DNA of 9,442 bases from Sedimentisphaerales bacterium (GTDB lineage: Bacteria; Planctomycetota; Phycisphaerae; Sedimentisphaerales; SM23-30), in contig JAFGDI010000031.1 in NCBI GenBank assembly GCA_016932145.1, forward strand, positions 1-9,442. The letters run 5' to 3'. Below, piece by piece: positions 6,782-9,442 of the stretch. The notes beneath the pieces are model-generated. The model was not told where the DNA came from and did not search any database. It was given only the letters and a program-made list of their open reading frames with translations. Made by a program: the position numbers and the translations under genes. Numbering within the stretch: position 1 is the first letter of the stretch; each line of letters starts with the position of its first letter.

Positions 6782-6814
6782 AATGAAATGTCCTGCCCAG
6801 GGGCAGAATTCATT
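6782..6814 (+). promoter_or_regulatory. Hairpin in the ribBA leader
   Basis: AATGAA (6782-6787) pairs with TTCATT (6809-6814), and inside it CTGCC (6793-6797) pairs with GGCAG (6802-6806) around CAGG. The fragment GGGGCAG recalls a short part of the FMN riboswitch (RFN element), but the remaining conserved arms of that riboswitch are missing. I therefore record only a small leader stem, possibly regulatory. Confidence 0.3.
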
Positions 6815-6876
6815 AATAAATATAAACTACTGAGGATATTGACCTTAGGACAACAGGGAATAATACAATAAATAAA

Positions 6877-8112
6877 ATGGAATTATCAAATATACCTGAG
6901 ATATTGGATGAATTGCGTGCCGGTCGTATGATCGTTCTGGTAGATGATGAAGACCGTGAAAATGAGGGAGATCTGGTCTGTGCCTCTGAGAAGTGTACGC
7001 CGGAGATTGTTAATTTTATGGCAACTCACGGCCGGGGCCTGATTTGCGTTTCTCTGGAATCACAGCGATGCCAGGAATTAAATCTTCACCCTCAATGCTC
7101 AAATAACACCGCTGCTCTGGGTACGGCCTTTACCGTCTCTGTTGATGCCGCTCATGGCATTACTACAGGCATATCTGCAGCAGATCGCAATTTGACTATA
7201 CACGAACTGCTCCGGCCAGATGCCAAGCCATCAGATCTGGCTCGTCCCGGCCATATTTTCCCGCTAACATCCCGCTCAGGTGGCGTACTGATGCGAGTAG
7301 GTCAGACCGAAGGTTCTCTGGACCTTGCCAGATTAGCCGGCCTCTACCCCTCAGGTGTCATCTGCGAGATAATGAATGATGATGGCACAATGGCTCGAGT
7401 ACCCCAACTCAAAGAATACTGTCTCAAACATAATTTGAAGATGACAAGTGTAGCCAAACTGGTAGAATATCGCATGCTGACAGAAAAATCACTTATTCGA
7501 CGCATCGAAGAAGTTGAAATGCCTACAGACTGCGGCATATTCCGTCTGATCGGCTATGAGACATTGGTTGACAATCATGTCCATCTGGCTTTATGCAAAG
7601 GCGATGTGGGCATAATAGGACCAGATGGCAAGGTAATCGAGCAAAAGGAAGTTGTACCTGTACGAGTACACAGCGAATGCCTGACTGGCGATGTATTTCA
7701 TTCTATGCGGTGCGACTGCGGCAGTCAGTTGCATGAGGCAATGCGTATGATAGACAAGCATGGCAAGGGAGCTGTTATTTATCTGCGTCAGGAAGGTCGC
7801 GGTATCGGACTGGCCGCCAAACTTAAAGCATATAAATTGCAGCAAAATGGCATGGATACTGTTCAGGCAAATATAGCACTTGGTTTTGATGCCGAAAAAC
7901 GGGATTTTGGTCTTGGTGCCCATATATGTCGTGATCTGGGCATTTCTCGCATAGCTAATATAACAAATAACCCACTTAAAACCGATCGCTTAAGGGTTTT
8001 TGGCATAAGCGTTGAAGAACAAATCCCATTGGAATTTCCACCCAATAAATATAATTACAACTACTTAAAAACCAAAAAAGAAATTATGGGTCATTGTTTA
8101 AGGCATCTATAA
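6877..8112 (+). CDS. ribBA: Bifunctional 3,4-dihydroxy-2-butanone 4-phosphate synthase / GTP cyclohydrolase II
   Basis: This cytoplasmic enzyme supplies both riboflavin precursors. The N-terminal half converts ribulose 5-phosphate to dihydroxybutanone phosphate plus formate; the C-terminal half opens GTP to the diaminopyrimidine. RibB domain (about 1-200): [10 protein letters not shown] at 23-32, TTGISAADR at 96-104, RPGHIFPL at 123-130, [10 protein letters not shown] at 167-176. RibA domain (about 205-411): zinc ligands C268, C279 and C281 in [29 protein letters not shown] at 303-312, Y319, R342, TNNP at 363-366 and a terminal MGH. At 411 residues it has the usual fusion length. Two positions are unusual: Q143 where E. 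coli RibB has metal-ligand H153, and E340 where E. coli RibA has D126. The start is the canonical RibB N-terminus, but the nearest purine-rich site (AGGGA 6855-6859) is 17 nt upstream, so initiation is not classically Shine-Dalgarno-driven. Confidence 0.97.
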   Translation: MELSNIPEILDELRAGRMIVLVDDEDRENEGDLVCASEKCTPEIVNFMATHGRGLICVSLESQRCQELNLHPQCSNNTAALGTAFTVSVDAAHGITTGISAADRNLTIHELLRPDAKPSDLARPGHIFPLTSRSGGVLMRVGQTEGSLDLARLAGLYPSGVICEIMNDDGTMARVPQLKEYCLKHNLKMTSVAKLVEYRMLTEKSLIRRIEEVEMPTDCGIFRLIGYETLVDNHVHLALCKGDVGIIGPDGKVIEQKEVVPVRVHSECLTGDVFHSMRCDCGSQLHEAMRMIDKHGKGAVIYLRQEGRGIGLAAKLKAYKLQQNGMDTVQANIALGFDAEKRDFGLGAHICRDLGISRIANITNNPLKTDRLRVFGISVEEQIPLEFPPNKYNYNYLKTKKEIMGHCLRHL

Positions 8113-8156
8113 GTATATCGCATAAACTCTTAATTTAATTGGAGTGTAAATATATC

Positions 8157-9442
8157 ATGCATAAGGTACGGATGAGTCAAGCAGAAGGCGGAATAGTTTA
8201 TCTGGCAGGAGCTGGCCCTGGCGACCCTGGCTTGATAACAGTTCGGGCACTGGAACTGCTCTCTCGTGCTGATGTTATTGTATATGACTATCTGGCAAAT
8301 GAATCGTTATTAAGACATTCACGGCCCGATGCTGAGCTGATCTATGTCGGCAAAAAAGCCGGACAGCACAGTATGCCTCAGGAAAGCATTAACGAACTTT
8401 TGGTTAATTTGGGGCAAAAAGGTCTTGAAGTATTACGCTTAAAAGGCGGTGACCCTTTTATTTTTGGTCGTGGCGGCGAAGAAGCTCAGGCACTTGCTCA
8501 GGCTGGAGTCAGGTTTGAGGTTATACCAGGGGTAACAGCCGGCAGTGCAGTAGCCGCATATAGCGGTATTCCTGTTACCCAGCGAAATATTGCCAGTACG
8601 GTATGTTTTATTACCGGCCATGAAGATCCTACCAAACAAGACTCTCAGATCAACTGGCAGGCCCTTGCCAGACTTGAAGGCACACTGGTATTTTATATGG
8701 GAGTAAAAAACCTGCCGGAAATTTCTCATGAACTGATAGCCCATGGCCTGTCCCCATCAACTCCGACTGCTATAATTGAAAAAGGCACTCGATGCAGCCA
8801 GAGAACCATAACCGCAAGACTTGATGAAATAGCTCAGGCCGCAGCTACTGCAAAAGTTTCCCCCCCTGCTATCATAGTTGTTGGCCATGTAGTATCATTG
8901 CGAGAACAGATCAGTTGGTATGAAAAACGCCCGCTTTTTGGCAAAACCATAGCGATCACTCGCGCTCGTACTCAGGCAAGCAGTATGAGAGAACTCTTAA
9001 CCGAACTGGGAGCTGAAGTAGTAGAATTTCCTACAATAAGGACTTTGCCCCCTGATGACATTTCCCCGCTGGAAACAGCAATAATTGAGATCTACAAGTA
9101 TAACTGGTTGATATTCACCAGCATAAATGGAGTGGAGAGCTTTTTCGATACCATGTTTAGCCTGGGGCTGGACACTCGCAGAGTTTCAGGTGTTAAAATA
9201 GCTGCTATAGGCCCGGCAACTGCTGAGAAGTTACGCGTAAATGGCATAATAGCAGACCTGATACCAGAGAAATTTGTAGCCGAGTCCATAGCAGAGGCTT
9301 TTGATCGAACAGGTGGAATAGCAGGGCAAAATATACTTCTGCCCCGTGCTGATATTGCCAGACCCGTTTTAGCTGAACTCCTTGAGGCTATGGATGCAAT
9401 AGTAACCGAAGTTACCGCCTATAAGACTATTACTGATACTGG
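8157..9442 (+). CDS. cobA-hemD: Fused uroporphyrinogen-III C-methyltransferase / uroporphyrinogen-III synthase, 3' end cut off
   Basis: HemD closes hydroxymethylbilane into uroporphyrinogen III; CobA (SUMT) methylates it twice with S-adenosylmethionine to precorrin-2, the entry to siroheme and cobalamin. The frame is open from ATG 8157 to the window end (428 codons). CobA part (about 12-250): GAGPGDPGLIT at 18-27, VGKKAGQHS at 64-72, RLKGGDPFIFGRGGEE at 94-109, PGVTAG at 124-129, FITGHE at 151-156, YMG at 180-182. HemD part from about 258: ITRARTQA, IFTSINGVESF at 319-329, AIGPATAEKL at 350-359, LLPRADIAR at 394-402; about 70 C-terminal residues are missing beyond the window. ATG 8157 has GGAG 12 nt upstream (8141-8144); ATG 8172 with AAGG 5 nt upstream (8163-8166) is an equally fair start. 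Only 44 nt separate it from ribBA, with no terminator, so an operon is likely. Confidence 0.96.
   Translation, partial: MHKVRMSQAEGGIVYLAGAGPGDPGLITVRALELLSRADVIVYDYLANESLLRHSRPDAELIYVGKKAGQHSMPQESINELLVNLGQKGLEVLRLKGGDPFIFGRGGEEAQALAQAGVRFEVIPGVTAGSAVAAYSGIPVTQRNIASTVCFITGHEDPTKQDSQINWQALARLEGTLVFYMGVKNLPEISHELIAHGLSPSTPTAIIEKGTRCSQRTITARLDEIAQAAATAKVSPPAIIVVGHVVSLREQISWYEKRPLFGKTIAITRARTQASSMRELLTELGAEVVEFPTIRTLPPDDISPLETAIIEIYKYNWLIFTSINGVESFFDTMFSLGLDTRRVSGVKIAAIGPATAEKLRVNGIIADLIPEKFVAESIAEAFDRTGGIAGQNILLPRADIARPVLAELLEAMDAIVTEVTAYKTITDT

Noticed and set aside
6791..6810. GGGGCAG followed by AATTC in the ribBA leader as a possible FMN riboswitch
   Set aside because: Only a few bases agree; the conserved arms and closing stem of the RFN element are not found between the promoter and the start codon.
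7344..8045. Minus-strand frames opposite ribBA
   Set aside because: They are shadows of the strongly conserved plus-strand ribBA coding sequence.
8439..9289. Minus-strand frames opposite cobA-hemD
   Set aside because: The plus strand encodes unmistakable CobA and HemD motifs throughout this interval.
1..9442. CRISPR arrays, tRNA or rRNA genes, phage or defence genes
   Set aside because: I saw no regularly spaced repeats, no tRNA cloverleaf or rRNA sequence, and no integrase, nuclease or other hallmark gene.

Overview
The window looks like a chromosomal segment from a fairly AT-rich planctomycete, most likely class Phycisphaerae (Sedimentisphaerales-like). The main clue is the large secreted protein at 4438-6567. 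It combines a signal peptide, FN3-, Ig- and LamG-like domains, and a short C-terminal dockerin-like tail (DLSGNCIVDIADFAIIANDW) of the kind common on exported proteins of that group. The fused cobA-hemD gene and the runs of uncharacterised lipoproteins fit the same assignment, but no rRNA or other marker is present to prove it.

Layout. Bases 1-955 are AT-rich and hold no convincing complete gene: a possible tail of an upstream gene at the left edge, a perfect 13-bp inverted repeat (113-152) and other small repeats. Bases 956-3652 carry four co-directional genes in a probable operon: a single-pass membrane protein of unknown function, a DUF2752-type membrane protein, and two lipoproteins that look like diverged paralogues. 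Bases 3653-4437 are a second gene-free AT-rich stretch, ending in two hairpins and a good Shine-Dalgarno sequence before the LamG protein. That gene ends at a strong intrinsic terminator (6601-6636).

Bases 6637-6876 hold a plausible sigma70-type promoter with an extended -10, and a leader of about 115 nt with a small hairpin. These lead into ribBA (6877-8112), which makes both riboflavin precursors, and then cobA-hemD (8157 to the window end, incomplete). CobA-HemD makes uroporphyrinogen III and methylates it towards siroheme and cobalamin. ribBA and cobA-hemD are 44 nt apart with no terminator between them, so they are probably co-transcribed.

Nothing here is a clear new defence or mobile system. 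The most checkable oddities are substitutions at metal-ligand and catalytic positions in RibBA, the uncharacterised envelope operon with tandem lipoproteins, and a 16-bp hairpin upstream of the LamG gene whose wobble pairs favour folding in the plus-strand RNA.
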